Part shown: positions 23,741-33,072 of the stretch, one piece after another
Numbering within the stretch: position 1 is the stretch's first letter
Layout: each line of letters begins with the position of its first letter
From: Beijerinckiaceae bacterium
GTDB lineage: Bacteria > Pseudomonadota > Alphaproteobacteria > Rhizobiales > Beijerinckiaceae
Length of the DNA stretch: 33,072 bases
Assembly (NCBI GenBank): GCA_947454485.1
Contig: CANGJJ010000018.1
Coordinates: forward strand, 1 to 33,072
Direction: 5' to 3'
Position numbers and translations under genes: made by a program
Notes under the pieces: generated by a model
Databases searched by the model: none
What the model was told of the DNA's origin: nothing
Seen by the model: the letters and a program-made list of their open reading frames with translations, nothing else

Positions 23741-23932
23741 TCACTGGCCTTCGACGACACGGATAAGATGCGCGACCTTGGCGATCATGCCACGCACCGA
23801 CGGCGTATCCTCGAGAGAGGCACGACGACCGATCTTGTTGAGACGCAAACCAACGAGCGTCGCGCGCTGGTCCTGCGAACGGCCGATGGGGCTCTTGACC
23901 TGCTCGACGGTGATCTTTTTGGGTTCAGACAT
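23741..23932 (-). CDS. rpmD: 50S ribosomal protein L30
   Basis: L30 is a small globular protein of the large subunit. The 63-residue product starts at 23932 ([20 protein letters not shown]) with GGAGG six bases upstream. It has [12 protein letters not shown] and the typical end [16 protein letters not shown]. It lies between rpsE and rplO with short gaps. Confidence 0.96.
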   Translation of the reverse strand: MSEPKKITVEQVKSPIGRSQDQRATLVGLRLNKIGRRASLEDTPSVRGMIAKVAHLIRVVEGQ

Positions 23933-23943
23933 CAAAGCCTCCC

Positions 23944-24516
23944 TCACGCATCAACAGCGTCGGCATCCACGCCCTGACGGCGCGACTGCAGAGTGGAAAC
24001 CTTGAGGCTGCGGCGAGCCGCGACCGAACGGGGCGAGTCTTCACGCTTGAGAGCATCGAACGTCGCACGGATCATGTTGTAAGGGTTGGACGAGCCTTGC
24101 GACTTGGCCACCACATCACTCATGCCGAGCGTTTCGAAGACAGCGCGCATCGGGCCACCAGCGATGATGCCGGTACCAGCAGGCGCAGCGCGCAGGATCA
24201 CGCGGCCAGCGCCGTGACGACCATGCACATCGTGATGCAGCGTGCGGCCTTCGCGCAGCGGTACGCGGATGAGTGCGCGCTTGGCAGCTTCCGTTGCCTT
24301 GCGAATGGCTTCCGGCACTTCACGCGCCTTGCCATGACCAAAGCCAACGCGACCCTTCTGGTCGCCAACAACCACGAGGGCAGCGAAGCCGAAGCGACGG
24401 CCACCCTTCACAACCTTTGCGACGCGGTTGATGTGGACGAGACGATCCACAAATTCGCTATCGCGTTCTTCGCGATCACGGTCGCGACCGCGACCGCCTT
24501 CACCTTCACGAGCCAT
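23944..24516 (-). CDS. rpsE: 30S ribosomal protein S5
   Basis: S5 stabilises the decoding centre and affects translational accuracy. The 190-residue protein has a charged N-terminal stretch ([18 protein letters not shown]), then [38 protein letters not shown] and [16 protein letters not shown]. The charged leader and a tail reaching VDADAVDA are usual in alphaproteobacteria. Confidence 0.98.
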   Translation of the reverse strand: MAREGEGGRGRDRDREERDSEFVDRLVHINRVAKVVKGGRRFGFAALVVVGDQKGRVGFGHGKAREVPEAIRKATEAAKRALIRVPLREGRTLHHDVHGRHGAGRVILRAAPAGTGIIAGGPMRAVFETLGMSDVVAKSQGSSNPYNMIRATFDALKREDSPRSVAARRSLKVSTLQSRRQGVDADAVDA

Positions 24517-24575
24517 TTTTCTCTTCCGTCACTTGCGCGGCAGGCAGAATTGCCCGCCGCTCGCTTCGAACTAAA

Positions 24576-24938
24576 TTAGAAGTCGAGACCGCCTTCGCGG
24601 GCGCCCTCTGCGAGCGCCTTGACGCGCCCGTGATAGATATAGGCGCCGCGATCAAACACGACTTCCTTGATACCCTTGGCAGCCGCACGCTCGGCGATCA
24701 GCTTGCCAATCACCTTGGCAGCATCAACCGTTGCGCCGGTCTTCAGGGCTGCGCGCTGATCCTTCTCCAGTGAGGAGGCGGAAACAAGCGTGGTACCCTG
24801 CTCGTCGTCGATGATCTGAGCATAGATCTGCTTCGACGAGCGATGAACCGAAAGCCGCGGCTTGCCATAAGCGCGGGCACGGATCGAACGGCGAACACGC
24901 GCCTTGCGGCGGGATGCTGCCTCATTGTCCTTGTGCAT
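24576..24938 (-). CDS. rplR: 50S ribosomal protein L18
   Basis: L18 binds 5S rRNA together with L5 and L25. The 120-residue protein has [36 protein letters not shown] and the C-terminal [20 protein letters not shown]. It is 12 bases after rplF and 59 before rpsE. Confidence 0.98.
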   Translation of the reverse strand: MHKDNEAASRRKARVRRSIRARAYGKPRLSVHRSSKQIYAQIIDDEQGTTLVSASSLEKDQRAALKTGATVDAAKVIGKLIAERAAAKGIKEVVFDRGAYIYHGRVKALAEGAREGGLDF

Positions 24939-24950
24939 CGCTGCAGCTCC

Positions 24951-25484
24951 TTACTTCTTCTTGCCTTCCTTGCGGAAGATGAATTCGCCTTCGTACTTGA
25001 TACCCTTGCCCTTGTAAGGCTCAGGACCACGGAAAGCGCGGATTTCAGCAGCGACCTGGCCAACCTGGCGCTTGTCGATACCGGCGATGGTAACTTCCGT
25101 CGGCTTGGGCGTCGCAATCGCGATACCGGCCGGGATCGGATAATTCACATCGTGACTATAACCAAGCGAGAGCTGCAGGTTCTTGCCAGCGACAGCGGCC
25201 TTATAGCCGACGCCGGTGATTTCCAACTTGCGCTCATAGCCCTGGGTCACACCCACGACGAGATTGTTGATCATGGAACGCGACATACCCCACATCGCCC
25301 GTGAGCGATTAGAGTCGGAACGCGGATCCACCTTGATGGAGCTGCCATCCATGGCCACCAACACATCGTCGGGAACCGTGAACTTGAGCTCGCCCTTCGG
25401 CCCCTTAACGGAGACCGTCTGACCTTCGACCTTGGCTGTAACGCCAGCAGGTACGGCGACAGGCTTCTTGCCAACACGAGACAT
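24951..25484 (-). CDS. rplF: 50S ribosomal protein L6
   Basis: L6 lies near the factor-binding site of the large subunit. The 177-residue protein begins [20 protein letters not shown] and includes [28 protein letters not shown] and the C-terminal signature [20 protein letters not shown]. It follows rpsH by 14 bases. Confidence 0.98.
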   Translation of the reverse strand: MSRVGKKPVAVPAGVTAKVEGQTVSVKGPKGELKFTVPDDVLVAMDGSSIKVDPRSDSNRSRAMWGMSRSMINNLVVGVTQGYERKLEITGVGYKAAVAGKNLQLSLGYSHDVNYPIPAGIAIATPKPTEVTIAGIDKRQVGQVAAEIRAFRGPEPYKGKGIKYEGEFIFRKEGKKK

Positions 25485-25498
25485 GATGTTCCCTCGCC

Positions 25499-25897
25499 TC
25501 AGAAGACCCGGCAGAGCACTTCACCGCCCACGTTCTGCTCGCGAGCAGCGTGATCGGCCATAACGCCCTTGGGGGTGGAGACAATCGTAATGCCGAGGCC
25601 ATTGGCGACACGCGGCATATTCGAGACGGCGGAGTAGACCCGGCGACCAGGCTTCGAGACACGCTCGATGGTGCGGATGACGGGCTCACCTTCGAAATAC
25701 TTCAACTCGATTTCGAATTCGGTACGGCCATTGCCGAAATCCGAAGACGAATAATCGCGGATGTAGCCTTCCGACTTCAGCACGTCGAGCACATTGGCGC
25801 GCAGGCGCGAGCCAGGGGTCTTGACCTTATTCTTGCGACGCATCTGCGCATTGCGGATGCGGGTGAGCATATCGCCCAAAGGATCGTTCATCGACAT
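25499..25897 (-). CDS. rpsH: 30S ribosomal protein S8
   Basis: S8 binds helix 21 of 16S rRNA and in E. coli also represses the spc operon; whether that applies here cannot be seen. The 132-residue protein begins [20 protein letters not shown] and has [14 protein letters not shown] sequence ([15 protein letters not shown]) and the conserved [20 protein letters not shown] ending in GEVLCRVF. Confidence 0.98.
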   Translation of the reverse strand: MSMNDPLGDMLTRIRNAQMRRKNKVKTPGSRLRANVLDVLKSEGYIRDYSSSDFGNGRTEFEIELKYFEGEPVIRTIERVSKPGRRVYSAVSNMPRVANGLGITIVSTPKGVMADHAAREQNVGGEVLCRVF

Positions 25898-25909
25898 TGT
25901 CCGCCTCCC

Positions 25910-26215
25910 TTACCAGCTCGACTTTACGAGCCCGGGAATGAGCCCCTTGGAGCCCAGTTCACGCAGCGCGATACGCGACATCTTCAACTTGCGATTGAAG
26001 GCGCGCGGACGACCCGAGATTTCGCAGCGATTGCGAATACGGACCGGCGATGAATTGCGGGGAACTTCGGAGAGCTTGAGGCGCGCTTCAAAACGCTCCT
26101 CCATGCTCAGCGAGTCGTTGTTGGCGATCTCTTTCAGGCGGGCGCGGCGACCAGCGAATTTCTTCACCAGCTTGACGCGACGCTTGTTGTTCTCGATCGA
26201 GCTTTTCTTAGCCAT
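25910..26215 (-). CDS. rpsN: 30S ribosomal protein S14, long zinc-free form
   Basis: S14 belongs to the head of the small subunit near S3 and S10. The 101-residue protein ([20 protein letters not shown]) ends [25 protein letters not shown], with [13 protein letters not shown] in place of the zinc ribbon; only one cysteine remains. The ATG at 26215 is favoured over an in-frame GTG six bases upstream because GAGGTG lies at the right distance only for the ATG. Confidence 0.97.
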   Translation of the reverse strand: MAKKSSIENNKRRVKLVKKFAGRRARLKEIANNDSLSMEERFEARLKLSEVPRNSSPVRIRNRCEISGRPRAFNRKLKMSRIALRELGSKGLIPGLVKSSW

Positions 26216-26251
26216 GTTCACCTCTGTTTCCGCGTCTGAGGCGGATAAGCC

Positions 26252-26905
26252 TCACTGCCGGAACGGGAAGTTGAATGCACGCAGGAGCGCGCGCGCTTCA
26301 TCGTCAGTCTTGGCGGTGGTGCACACGATGATGTCCATACCAAGAACCGACTCGACCTTGTCGTAATCGATTTCAGGGAACACGAGGTGCTCCTTGATGC
26401 CCATGGCAAAATTGCCACGACCGTCGAACGACTTCGGATTCAGGCCGCGGAAGTCGCGAATGCGCGGCAGCGCAATCGTGACCAAGCGGTCAAGAAACTC
26501 ATACATGCGAACCTTGCGAAGAGTGACCTTCGCGCCGATCGGCATATTCTCACGCACCTTAAAGGTCGAGATGGCCTTGCGGGCGCGCGTAATCACCGGA
26601 CGCTGGCCGGCGATGAGAGCCAGATCGCCAGCAGCTGTCGTCACCTTCTTGGTGTCATTGACAGCGTCGCCGACGCCCATATTGATGACGATCTTTTCGA
26701 TCACCGGAACCTCAAGGGCGTTCTTGTAACCGAACTCCTTGATGAGCGCAGGACGGATCACTTCGTCATACTGCTTGCGCAGACGAGGCGTATAGTCCTT
26801 CGGCATAGCCAGATCAGCAGCGCTGGCTGCAGATGCAGGGGCCGGCGCTGAGCCGCGAGCGGCCTTGCCCTTGGCGGGCGCCTTCTCGGTTTGAGCCTCA
26901 GCCAT
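26252..26905 (-). CDS. rplE: 50S ribosomal protein L5 with N-terminal extension
   Basis: L5 contacts 5S rRNA and the P-site tRNA. The conserved core starts at [20 protein letters not shown] and includes [37 protein letters not shown] and the C-terminal [19 protein letters not shown]. Ahead of it are about 33 extra residues rich in Ala, Lys, Pro and Ser. The ATG at 26905 overlaps the rplX stop by eight bases and has GGGAG upstream. The alternative ATG at 26806 (MPKDYTPRL) gives the usual length but has no ribosome binding site, so the extension is probably real. Confidence 0.95.
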   Translation of the reverse strand: MAEAQTEKAPAKGKAARGSAPAPASAASAADLAMPKDYTPRLRKQYDEVIRPALIKEFGYKNALEVPVIEKIVINMGVGDAVNDTKKVTTAAGDLALIAGQRPVITRARKAISTFKVRENMPIGAKVTLRKVRMYEFLDRLVTIALPRIRDFRGLNPKSFDGRGNFAMGIKEHLVFPEIDYDKVESVLGMDIIVCTTAKTDDEARALLRAFNFPFRQ

Positions 26906-27215
26906 CGATCAGATCTCCCGAACGCTTGGCGACGCGGACCTTGCGGCCGTCGTCGAGAACCTTGAAACCAACACGCGATGCCTTGCCGTCCTTGGGATCG
27001 GCAATGGCGAGGTTGGACAGATGGATCGGCGCCTCTTTGGAGATGATGCCACCTTCCTGCGTGCCCGACTGACGTGTATGGCGCTTGACCATATTCACGC
27101 CGCGCACAACAGCGCGATCTTCGGTCGGCATAACCTGAACGACTTCGCCGTTGCGACCCTTGTCACGGCCGGCGAGAACGACGACCTTGTCGCCCTTCTT
27201 GATCTTCGCAGCCAT
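26898..27215 (-). CDS. rplX: 50S ribosomal protein L24
   Basis: L24 starts assembly of the large subunit. The 105-residue protein has the KOW motif [20 protein letters not shown] near the N-terminus and [19 protein letters not shown]. Its start codon overlaps the rplN stop by one base (TAATG), and its 3' end overlaps rplE by eight bases, pointing to tight translational coupling. Confidence 0.98.
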   Translation of the reverse strand: MAAKIKKGDKVVVLAGRDKGRNGEVVQVMPTEDRAVVRGVNMVKRHTRQSGTQEGGIISKEAPIHLSNLAIADPKDGKASRVGFKVLDDGRKVRVAKRSGDLIDG

Positions 27216-27583
27216 TACAACACCTCCGGCGCGAGCGAGATGATCTTCATGTGGTTCTTGGCGCGCAGTTCGCGCGGAACCGGTCCGAAGATACGGGTGC
27301 CGATAGGCTCCTTCTGATTGTTAATCAGAACGGCCGCATTCGAGTCGAAGCGGATCACGGAGCCGTCAGAACGGCGGATATCCTTAGCGGTGCGCACCAC
27401 GACCGCCTTCATCACATCACCCTTCTTCACGCGACCGCGCGGAATGGCTTCTTTGATGGAAACAACGATCACGTCACCGACGCCAGCGTACCTCCGCTTG
27501 GAGCCGCCCAGCACCTTGATGCACATCACGCGACGGGCGCCGGAGTTGTCGGCGACGTCGAGGTTCGTCTGCATCTGAATCAT
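27215..27583 (-). CDS. rplN: 50S ribosomal protein L14
   Basis: L14 lies at the subunit interface. The 122-residue protein begins [20 protein letters not shown] and has the signature [20 protein letters not shown] and [21 protein letters not shown] 98-base gap separates it from rpsQ, the longest gap inside this part of the cluster. Confidence 0.98.
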   Translation of the reverse strand: MIQMQTNLDVADNSGARRVMCIKVLGGSKRRYAGVGDVIVVSIKEAIPRGRVKKGDVMKAVVVRTAKDIRRSDGSVIRFDSNAAVLINNQKEPIGTRIFGPVPRELRAKNHMKIISLAPEVL

Positions 27584-27612
27584 GGCATTTGGCCTTTCAC
27601 ATCAGATCGGTT

Positions 27613-27638
27613 TCCGGCGTCGGACAGTCTTCGCCGGA
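27613..27638. other. Inverted repeat in the rpsQ-rplN gap
   Basis: TCCGGCG (27613-27619) and CGCCGGA (27632-27638) can pair around a 12-base loop. It lies 30 bases before the rplN start on the transcript. No T-run follows, so it is not a terminator; it could be a processing site, an mRNA-stabilising structure or chance. Confidence 0.35.
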
Positions 27639-27681
27639 CTTCGCCTGAAGAGGACCGTAGTCCCCTCACGTTATTTTTGTA

Positions 27682-27930
27682 TTAGCCCTGGCTCTTGGAA
27701 GCGCCGTCAACGACGACCCAACGCTTGAGCTTGGAAATGGGAGCGCTCTCCTGGATGGAGACCAAATCTCCAACCTTGAACTGCTTCTGCTCGTCATGAG
27801 CATGGTAGTTCTTGGAACGGCGCACCGTCTTCTTGAGCAGCGGATGAGTGAAGCGACGCTCCACCTTCACCACCACGGTCTTTTCCTGTTTGTCGCTAAC
27901 GACGACGCCCTGGAGAATTCGCTTCGGCAT
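27682..27930 (-). CDS. rpsQ: 30S ribosomal protein S17
   Basis: S17 is a primary 16S rRNA-binding protein. The 82-residue OB-fold protein has [40 protein letters not shown] and [19 protein letters not shown]. It follows rpmC by nine bases. Confidence 0.98.
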   Translation of the reverse strand: MPKRILQGVVVSDKQEKTVVVKVERRFTHPLLKKTVRRSKNYHAHDEQKQFKVGDLVSIQESAPISKLKRWVVVDGASKSQG

Positions 27931-27939
27931 GGTCGATCC

Positions 27940-28152
27940 TTACTTGGCTGCGCCGACGCGCTTGTGCGCGGCGATCGTCTTGATGCGGGCAATGTCCCGA
28001 CGGACCGTGCGCACGCGCGACGTATTCTCGAGCTGACCGGTAGCACGCTGGAAGCGCAGATTGAACTGCTCTTTCTTCAGCTTGACCAACTCATCGGTGA
28101 GCTGGTCATCGGAGAGTGCGCGCAGATCCGCAAAACGCTGGCTGGACTTCAT
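27940..28152 (-). CDS. rpmC: 50S ribosomal protein L29
   Basis: L29 sits at the tunnel exit beside L23 and helps dock signal recognition particle. The 70-residue product from the ATG at 28152 ([20 protein letters not shown]) has [20 protein letters not shown] and [10 protein letters not shown]. An ATG at 28170 adds six residues (MSEESQ) and would overlap rplP; the shorter form matches the family. Confidence 0.95.
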   Translation of the reverse strand: MKSSQRFADLRALSDDQLTDELVKLKKEQFNLRFQRATGQLENTSRVRTVRRDIARIKTIAAHKRVGAAK

Positions 28153-28162
28153 CTGGCTCTCC

Positions 28163-28576
28163 TCACTCAACGATGCGCTGGACGAAGCGCGTCTTGATCG
28201 GCAGCTTTGCAGCAGCCAGGGTCATCGCCTCACGAGCGAGCTCGACCGGCACGCCGTCGATCTCGAACATGATACGACCGGGAGCGACGCGAGCCGCCCA
28301 GAATTCCGGGGCGCCCTTGCCCTTACCCATACGAACTTCGGTCGGCTTCTTCGACACCGGAACATCGGGGAAAATACGGATCCAGACACGGCCCGCACGC
28401 TTCATGTGACGGGTCATGGCGCGGCGTGCGGCTTCGATCTGGCGCGCGGTGATGCGCTCCGGCTCGAGAGCCTTGAGGCCGAACTGTCCGAAGTTCAGTT
28501 CAAAGCCGCCCTTGGCAACGCCATGGATGCGGCCCTTGAAGGCTTTCCTGAACTTTGTGCGCTTTGGTTGCAGCAT
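28163..28576 (-). CDS. rplP: 50S ribosomal protein L16
   Basis: L16 helps place tRNA in the A site. The 137-residue protein begins [19 protein letters not shown] and has [40 protein letters not shown] and [20 protein letters not shown]. It lies between rpsC and rpmC with short gaps. Confidence 0.98.
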   Translation of the reverse strand: MLQPKRTKFRKAFKGRIHGVAKGGFELNFGQFGLKALEPERITARQIEAARRAMTRHMKRAGRVWIRIFPDVPVSKKPTEVRMGKGKGAPEFWAARVAPGRIMFEIDGVPVELAREAMTLAAAKLPIKTRFVQRIVE

Positions 28577-28601
28577 GGTTCAACTCTTTAGCAAAAGTGC
28601 A

Positions 28602-29327
28602 TCAGGCCGCATCGCGGTCACGGCGAGGACGACGTTCACCGCCGCCCGAGCCACCGTGATCCTGCTCGGCAAGTTTCTTGTCCTGGGCCATGGGATCATG
28701 CTCAAGGATTTCGCCCTTGAAGATCCACACTTTGATGCCGCAAGTGCCGTAGGCCGTATGGGCCGTACCAACACCATAGTCAACATCCGCACGCAGCGTG
28801 TGCAGCGGAACGCGACCCTCGCGGTACCATTCCTGACGAGCGATTTCCGCGCCACCCAGACGACCTGAGCAGTTGATGCGGATGCCCTCTGCGCCAAGAC
28901 GCATAGCCGACTGAACGGCGCGCTTCATGGCGCGACGGAAAGCCACACGACGCTCAAGCTGCTGGGCGATCGAGTCGGCCACCAAGGTTGCATCGACTTC
29001 GGGCTTGCGCACTTCGACGATGTTGATGACGACTTCGCTGTCGGTCAGCTTGGCGACCATCTTGCGGATCTTGTCGATGTCAGCACCCTTTTTGCCGATC
29101 ACAACACCCGGGCGAGCCGAATGAATGGTGACGCGGCACTTCTTGTGCGGACGCTCGATGATGATCTTCGAGACTGCAGCCTGCTTGAGGTTCTTCATCA
29201 GAACCTCACGGATTTTCATGTCTTCGTGCAGCAGCTTGGCATATTCAGTGCCGCCTGCGAACCAACGCGAGTCCCAGGTGCGGTTGATGCCGAGGCGAAG
29301 CCCGATCGGATTAACTTTCTGACCCAT
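28602..29327 (-). CDS. rpsC: 30S ribosomal protein S3
   Basis: S3 is at the mRNA entry of the small subunit and takes part in helicase activity. From the ATG at 29327 ([20 protein letters not shown]) it is 241 residues, with KH-domain motif [16 protein letters not shown] and the C-terminal [20 protein letters not shown]. The tail is long and charged ([15 protein letters not shown]). GAGGAG precedes the start and overlaps the rplV stop codon. Frame extending to 29429 was rejected. Confidence 0.98.
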   Translation of the reverse strand: MGQKVNPIGLRLGINRTWDSRWFAGGTEYAKLLHEDMKIREVLMKNLKQAAVSKIIIERPHKKCRVTIHSARPGVVIGKKGADIDKIRKMVAKLTDSEVVINIVEVRKPEVDATLVADSIAQQLERRVAFRRAMKRAVQSAMRLGAEGIRINCSGRLGGAEIARQEWYREGRVPLHTLRADVDYGVGTAHTAYGTCGIKVWIFKGEILEHDPMAQDKKLAEQDHGGSGGGERRPRRDRDAA

Positions 29328-29337
29328 CGTTCTCTCC

Positions 29338-29727
29338 TCAGGCCTTCGCCGCTTCAGCTTGCACTTCGCGCACGACGATCGTGATATTCGAGAAAGGCTT
29401 CTCGATACGACCGGCGCGGCCACGTGCACGCGGGCTGAAACGCTTCATGACAAGCGCCTTGCCGACATGAGCTTCGGCGACGATGAGGTCATCGACGTCG
29501 AGCGAGTGATTATTCTCAGCATTCGCAATGGCGCTCTGCAGTGCTTTGCGCACTTCAATCGCAATCCGCTTGCGCGAGAATTCGAGATCCGCCAGAGCGC
29601 GATCCACCTTCTTGCCGCGAATGAGCTGCGCCAGAAGATTGAGCTTCTGGGGGCTCACGCGAAGCATGCGGGCGACCGCCTTGGCTTCGTTGTCCTTGAG
29701 CGCGCGAGGCGTCTTTTCCTTGCCCAT
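29338..29727 (-). CDS. rplV: 50S ribosomal protein L22
   Basis: L22 lines the peptide exit tunnel; its beta hairpin is where macrolide-resistance mutations arise. The 129-residue protein has [20 protein letters not shown], the helix [20 protein letters not shown] and the hairpin [20 protein letters not shown]. It starts two bases after the rpsS stop. Confidence 0.98.
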   Translation of the reverse strand: MGKEKTPRALKDNEAKAVARMLRVSPQKLNLLAQLIRGKKVDRALADLEFSRKRIAIEVRKALQSAIANAENNHSLDVDDLIVAEAHVGKALVMKRFSPRARGRAGRIEKPFSNITIVVREVQAEAAKA

Positions 29728-29729
29728 GA

Positions 29730-30008
29730 TTAGCCTCGCTTCGCCTTCTTGTCCGCAGCGTGACCGTAGAAGGTCCGCGTGGGAGAAAATTCACCGAATT
29801 TGTGGCCGATCATGTCCTCGGTCACAGTGACGGGAATGTGCTTATGCCCGTTATAGACACCGAACGTCAAACCAACGAACTGCGGCAAAATGGTCGAGCG
29901 ACGGCTCCAGATCTTAATGACCTCGGAGCGGGCTGCACTGCGTGCAGTCTCGGCCTTCTTGAGCAGATAACCGTCGACGAACGGGCCTTTCCAGATCGAA
30001 CGTGCCAT
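29730..30008 (-). CDS. rpsS: 30S ribosomal protein S19
   Basis: S19 forms a complex with S13 in the small-subunit head. The 92-residue protein begins [20 protein letters not shown] and has [19 protein letters not shown] and [20 protein letters not shown]. It lies three bases after rplB. Confidence 0.98.
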   Translation of the reverse strand: MARSIWKGPFVDGYLLKKAETARSAARSEVIKIWSRRSTILPQFVGLTFGVYNGHKHIPVTVTEDMIGHKFGEFSPTRTFYGHAADKKAKRG

Positions 30009-30011
30009 GGA

Positions 30012-30851
30012 TCAGCCCTTCTTCTTGCGGTCGTGCCGCGAGGACACGATGAACTTGTCGGTGGACTTGTTGGAACGGGTCTTCTTACCCTTGGTCGGCT
30101 TACCCCAAGGGGTCACCGGATGACGACCACCCGACGTACGACCTTCACCACCACCATGCGGATGGTCGATCGGGTTCATGGTCACGCCGCGGTTATGCGG
30201 ACGATGGCCAAGCCAGCGGGCGCGACCCGCCTTGCCGATCGAAGTGTTCATATGGTCAGGGTTCGACACCGCACCAACGGTGGCAAAGCACTGGCCGTGG
30301 ATGAGGCGCTGCTCACCCGAGTTCAGACGAACCGACACATAACCCTGATCGCGACCAACGATCTGGGCATAGGTGCCAGCCGAACGGGCAATCGCCCCGC
30401 CCTTGCCGATCTTCATCTCGATATTATGCACGATCGTACCGACCGGCATATTCGCGAGCGGCATAGCATTGCCGGGCTTCACGTCAACCTGGTTGCCCGA
30501 GATGACCTCGTCACCGGCCGACAGACGCTGCGGCGCAATGATATAGGCCAACTCACCATCAGCATATTTGATGAGGGCGATGAAGGACGTGCGGTTCGGG
30601 TCATATTCCAGACGCTCCACCTTCGCGGGCATATCAAGCTTGCGACGCTTGAAGTCCACGATGCGGTAGGTCTGCTTGTGGCCGCCGCCACGGAAACGAA
30701 CCGTGATGCGACCATTGTTGTTGCGGCCACCCTTCGAGGACTTGCCCTCGGTGAGCGACTTGACGGGCTTGCCCTTGTGCAGCTCGGAGCGATCAACGAT
30801 CACCAGCTGGCGGAGGCCCGGAGTGACTGGCTTGAATGTTTTCAGTGCCAT
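30012..30851 (-). CDS. rplB: 50S ribosomal protein L2
   Basis: L2 is needed for subunit joining and peptidyl transfer. The 279-residue protein has [36 protein letters not shown] and the highly conserved [17 protein letters not shown] near the C-terminus, which holds the histidine important for the peptidyl transferase centre. It lies between rplW and rpsS. Confidence 0.99.
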   Translation of the reverse strand: MALKTFKPVTPGLRQLVIVDRSELHKGKPVKSLTEGKSSKGGRNNNGRITVRFRGGGHKQTYRIVDFKRRKLDMPAKVERLEYDPNRTSFIALIKYADGELAYIIAPQRLSAGDEVISGNQVDVKPGNAMPLANMPVGTIVHNIEMKIGKGGAIARSAGTYAQIVGRDQGYVSVRLNSGEQRLIHGQCFATVGAVSNPDHMNTSIGKAGRARWLGHRPHNRGVTMNPIDHPHGGGEGRTSGGRHPVTPWGKPTKGKKTRSNKSTDKFIVSSRHDRKKKG

Positions 30852-30873
30852 TGTCTTGTTCCTCGACCTTCTC

Positions 30874-31185
30874 TCAGAGCCCGGTCGTCACGTCGATCTT
30901 GTGGCCCTCAGCGAGGGTCACGACCGCTTTCTTGACGTCCGACTGCGTACCGCGGGTACCACGAAAAATCTTCGTCTTGCCCTTGCGCACCAGCGTGTTC
31001 ACCGCCTCGACCTTAACGTCGAAGAGGCGCTCAACAGCCGCTTTGATCTGCGGCTTGGTGGCTTCCTTGCGGACCTTGAAGACAACCTTGTTCTGCTCAG
31101 AAGCAAGGGTCGCCTTTTCGGTGATCACCGGGGAGACGATCACGTCGTAATGACGTGTATCAGCGAAGCGCGAAGCCTGGCTCAT
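30874..31185 (-). CDS. rplW: 50S ribosomal protein L23
   Basis: L23 at the tunnel exit docks trigger factor and signal recognition particle. The 103-residue protein has [40 protein letters not shown] and [20 protein letters not shown]. The ATG overlaps the rplD stop as ATGA. Confidence 0.98.
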   Translation of the reverse strand: MSQASRFADTRHYDVIVSPVITEKATLASEQNKVVFKVRKEATKPQIKAAVERLFDVKVEAVNTLVRKGKTKIFRGTRGTQSDVKKAVVTLAEGHKIDVTTGL

Positions 31186-31802
31186 GTGAATCGCGCCTCC
31201 AGCGCATCGAGGGCCGCCTTGGTCAGCACGAGCTTTTCGCGGCGAATGATGTCGTAAACATTGATGCCTTCCACGGGAAGAACATCAACCTTGGCGAGGC
31301 TGCGAGCCGAAAGGCAGAAGTTTGCATTCAGTTCCGACCCATCAATGATCAGAGCCGAACCAAAACCGAGCTTCTCGAACTGGCTGCGCAGAGCCTTCGT
31401 CTTGGGAGCATCGAGCGTGGCGCTCTGCCACACGATCAGCTCGCCGCTCTTGGCCTTGGCCGAGAGAGCGTGACGAAGAGCAAGAGCACGCACCTTCTTG
31501 GGCAGGTCATGCGCATGGCTGCGAACGACCGGACCGAAGGCACGACCACCACCACGGAACTGCGGCACACGTGCCGAACCGTGACGAGCGCCGCCGGTGC
31601 CCTTCTGCTTGTACATCTTCTTGCCGGTACGCGCGATCTCAGCGCGGTTCTTCACCGCGTGAGTGCCAGCGCGACGCTTGGCAAGCTGATAGCGGATCAT
31701 GCGCGCGATCAAATCTTCGCGCGGCTCGAGGCCGAAGATATCGTCCTTGAGCTCGACCGAACCGGCCGACGACCCGTCGAGTGACGTGATGTCGATCTTC
31801 AC
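31182..31802 (-). CDS. rplD: 50S ribosomal protein L4
   Basis: L4 reaches into the exit tunnel and in E. coli also represses its own S10 operon; no equivalent leader can be seen because the operon start is outside the window. The 206-residue protein has the tunnel loop [39 protein letters not shown] and [18 protein letters not shown]. Confidence 0.98.
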   Translation of the reverse strand: MKIDITSLDGSSAGSVELKDDIFGLEPREDLIARMIRYQLAKRRAGTHAVKNRAEIARTGKKMYKQKGTGGARHGSARVPQFRGGGRAFGPVVRSHAHDLPKKVRALALRHALSAKAKSGELIVWQSATLDAPKTKALRSQFEKLGFGSALIIDGSELNANFCLSARSLAKVDVLPVEGINVYDIIRREKLVLTKAALDALEARFT

Positions 31803-31805
31803 AGC

Positions 31806-32519
31806 TCAGCCCTCCTGATTGGTTTCGGCAGCAGCCGCGGCGCCCTTGACCCGGAACTTGCCAGGCTTGGGAGCATCCTTGGGGAGCGCCTTCTTGATCG
31901 CGTCGCGGATGAAGATCCAGCCGCCGGCCGTACCGGGGACAGCGCCCTCAACCAACACGAGGCCACGCTCGACATCGGTCTGCACGACACGCAAATTCAG
32001 CGTGGTCACGCGCTCGACGCCCATATGGCCAGCCATCTTCTTGTTCTTGAAGGTCTTGCCGGGATCCTGACGGCCACCGGTCGAACCATGCGAGCGATGC
32101 GAGAGCGACACACCATGGGTCGCGCGCAGACCGCCGAAGTTCCACTTCTTCATGGGACCGGCAAAGCCCTTACCCGTCGTTGTACCCGTCACATCGACGA
32201 ACTGACCGGCAACGAAGTGGTCCGCAGTGATTTCAGCGCCGACGGGGATGATGCCGTCGTCTTCAACGCGGAATTCAGCGAGCTTCAACTTCGGCTCGAC
32301 CTGCGCACGCGCAAAACGCTCGCGCTCGGCCTTCGGCACATTCTTGACCTTCGCGCGGCCGATGCCGAGCTGAAGGGCCGTGTAACCATTCTGGTCCTTC
32401 GTACGGTGAGCGACGACCTGACAGCCGTCGATCTTGAGGACCGTGACCGGCACATGCTCACCAGCGTCCGTAAAGACGCGGGTCATGCCGACCTTCTGTG
32501 CGATAACACCTGACCGCAT
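31806..32519 (-). CDS. rplC: 50S ribosomal protein L3
   Basis: L3 begins large-subunit assembly and reaches the peptidyl transferase centre. The 237-residue protein begins [20 protein letters not shown], with [40 protein letters not shown] and [22 protein letters not shown]-terminal Ala-rich tail ([13 protein letters not shown]) extends it beyond the E. coli length, as often in alphaproteobacteria. AAGGA lies upstream of the ATG. Confidence 0.98.
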   Translation of the reverse strand: MRSGVIAQKVGMTRVFTDAGEHVPVTVLKIDGCQVVAHRTKDQNGYTALQLGIGRAKVKNVPKAERERFARAQVEPKLKLAEFRVEDDGIIPVGAEITADHFVAGQFVDVTGTTTGKGFAGPMKKWNFGGLRATHGVSLSHRSHGSTGGRQDPGKTFKNKKMAGHMGVERVTTLNLRVVQTDVERGLVLVEGAVPGTAGGWIFIRDAIKKALPKDAPKPGKFRVKGAAAAAETNQEG

Positions 32520-32569
32520 TTGACTATCCTTCAGGGCACATACTTTGAGAGGTGCCCGGTTTCGTTAAC

Positions 32570-32878
32570 TCAGAGCTTGATCTCGACGTCGACGCCGGCA
32601 GCCAGGTCGAGCTTCATGAGAGCATCGACTGTCTGAGGCGTGGGATCGACGATGTCGAGGACACGCTTGTGGGTACGGATTTCGAACTGCTCACGCGACT
32701 TCTTGTCGATGTGAGGAGAGCGGTTCACCGTGAACTTCTCGATCTGCGTCGGCAGCGGAATGGGGCCACGGATCTGTGCACCCGTCCGCTTCGCGGTCGA
32801 GACGATTTCCTTCGTCGAGGCGTCAAGGACCCGATGGTCGAACGCCTTGAGGCGAATGCGAATGTTTTGACCGTTCAT
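32570..32878 (-). CDS. rpsJ: 30S ribosomal protein S10 (transcription factor NusE)
   Basis: S10 is in the head of the small subunit and, as NusE, links ribosome and RNA polymerase through NusB/NusG. From the ATG at 32878 ([19 protein letters not shown]) it is 102 residues, with [20 protein letters not shown] and [21 protein letters not shown] longer frame to 32944 reads through the upstream hairpin and was rejected. Confidence 0.98.
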   Translation of the reverse strand: MNGQNIRIRLKAFDHRVLDASTKEIVSTAKRTGAQIRGPIPLPTQIEKFTVNRSPHIDKKSREQFEIRTHKRVLDIVDPTPQTVDALMKLDLAAGVDVEIKL

Positions 32879-32909
32879 GTTCTCGTCCTGTCGGCCGCTA
32901 AACAAGATG

Positions 32910-32932
32910 CCCCGGCGCGGCACGCGCCGGGG
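32910..32932 (-). terminator. GC-rich hairpin between tuf and rpsJ
   Basis: CCCCGGCGCG (32910-32919) and CGCGCCGGGG (32923-32932) form a perfect ten-base-pair stem with a three-base loop. On the minus strand it is 12 bases after the tuf stop and is followed by GCATCTTGTTTAG, which is not a clean T-run. It is best read as a partial terminator or attenuator that would lower rpsJ-operon expression from the tuf promoter, or as an mRNA 3'-end stabiliser. Confidence 0.6.
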
Positions 32933-32944
32933 AACCGTAACCAA

Positions 32945-33072
32945 TTACTCGATGATGGCAGCGACGACGCCGGCGCCAACGGTGCGGCCACCTTCGCGGA
33001 TCGCGAAGCGCAGCTTTTCTTCCATCGCGATCGGAACGATCAGCGCGACTTCCATCGCAACATTATCGCCCG
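32945..33072 (-). CDS. tuf: Elongation factor Tu, C-terminal end only
   Basis: The last 42 codons are visible, reading [19 protein letters not shown] and then [20 protein letters not shown] before IE and the TAA stop at 32945-32947. This is the end of domain III of EF-Tu, which delivers aminoacyl-tRNA to the ribosome. The start lies beyond the right edge. A tuf gene directly upstream of rpsJ is the classic str-S10 order. Confidence 0.96.
   Translation of the reverse strand, partial: GDNVAMEVALIVPIAMEEKLRFAIREGGRTVGAGVVAAIIE

Noticed and set aside
29760-30935. Open frame of 391 codons on the plus strand opposite rpsS and rplB
   Set aside because: It is antisense to highly conserved ribosomal genes and has no recognisable domain.
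1-33072. tRNA or rRNA genes, prophage, insertion sequence or defence island
   Set aside because: I looked for tRNA-like cloverleafs, transposase or integrase motifs and defence-type domains and found none. The window is mainly housekeeping sequence.

Overview
This window looks like the chromosome of an alphaproteobacterium, most likely of the order Hyphomicrobiales (Rhizobiales). The reasons are the gene order around the ribosomal cluster (rplQ, a Do-family protease, rarA, crcB, an RluC-type synthase and an ATP12 chaperone), the short zinc-free adenylate kinase following secY, the long zinc-free S14, and intergenic palindromic repeats of the kind common in rhizobial relatives. This taxonomic call is inference; no rRNA or tRNA gene is present.

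Layout. At 1-323 is the end of a DUF559 (Vsr-like endonuclease fold) gene, followed by a 0.7 kb array of palindromic repeats (324-1072). From 1073 to 6653 lie the two propionyl-CoA carboxylase subunits (pccA, pccB), both on the minus strand, with a conserved hypothetical gene, a ring-cleaving dioxygenase-like gene and a small Tat-signal His/Arg-rich protein between them. From 6722 to 10537 is a three-gene ferric-iron ABC importer (binding protein, fused double permease, ATPase). From 10641 to 14837 is a tight minus-strand run: rarA, crcB, RluC-type pseudouridine synthase, a carboxymuconolactone decarboxylase-like gene and the ATP12 chaperone. An orphan ParA ATPase (plus strand) then faces a periplasmic Do/DegP protease. 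A second repeat cluster (17138-17491) and a small membrane protein lead into the ribosomal cluster.

From 17969 to the right edge, everything on the minus strand is the S10-spc-alpha ribosomal cluster. In transcription order it is tuf (partial), rpsJ, rplC, rplD, rplW, rplB, rpsS, rplV, rpsC, rplP, rpmC, rpsQ, rplN, rplX, rplE, rpsN, rpsH, rplF, rplR, rpsE, rpmD, rplO, secY, adk, then a 712-base gap, then rpsM, rpsK, rpoA, rplQ. The gap carries an intrinsic terminator after adk, an AT-rich island, a third set of the same palindromic repeats and a good sigma-70-like promoter for the rpsM-rplQ operon. A second strong terminator closes rplQ.

Most genes are ordinary housekeeping genes. The unusual part is the repeat family. 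There are four complete 136-base copies and four partial copies at three intergenic loci, each built as two mirrored half-elements around a fixed 40-base linker. The hairpin stems differ between copies by paired, compensatory changes, and all copies point the same way. A DUF559 endonuclease gene sits directly beside the largest array. I see no phage, insertion sequence, CRISPR array or defence island.
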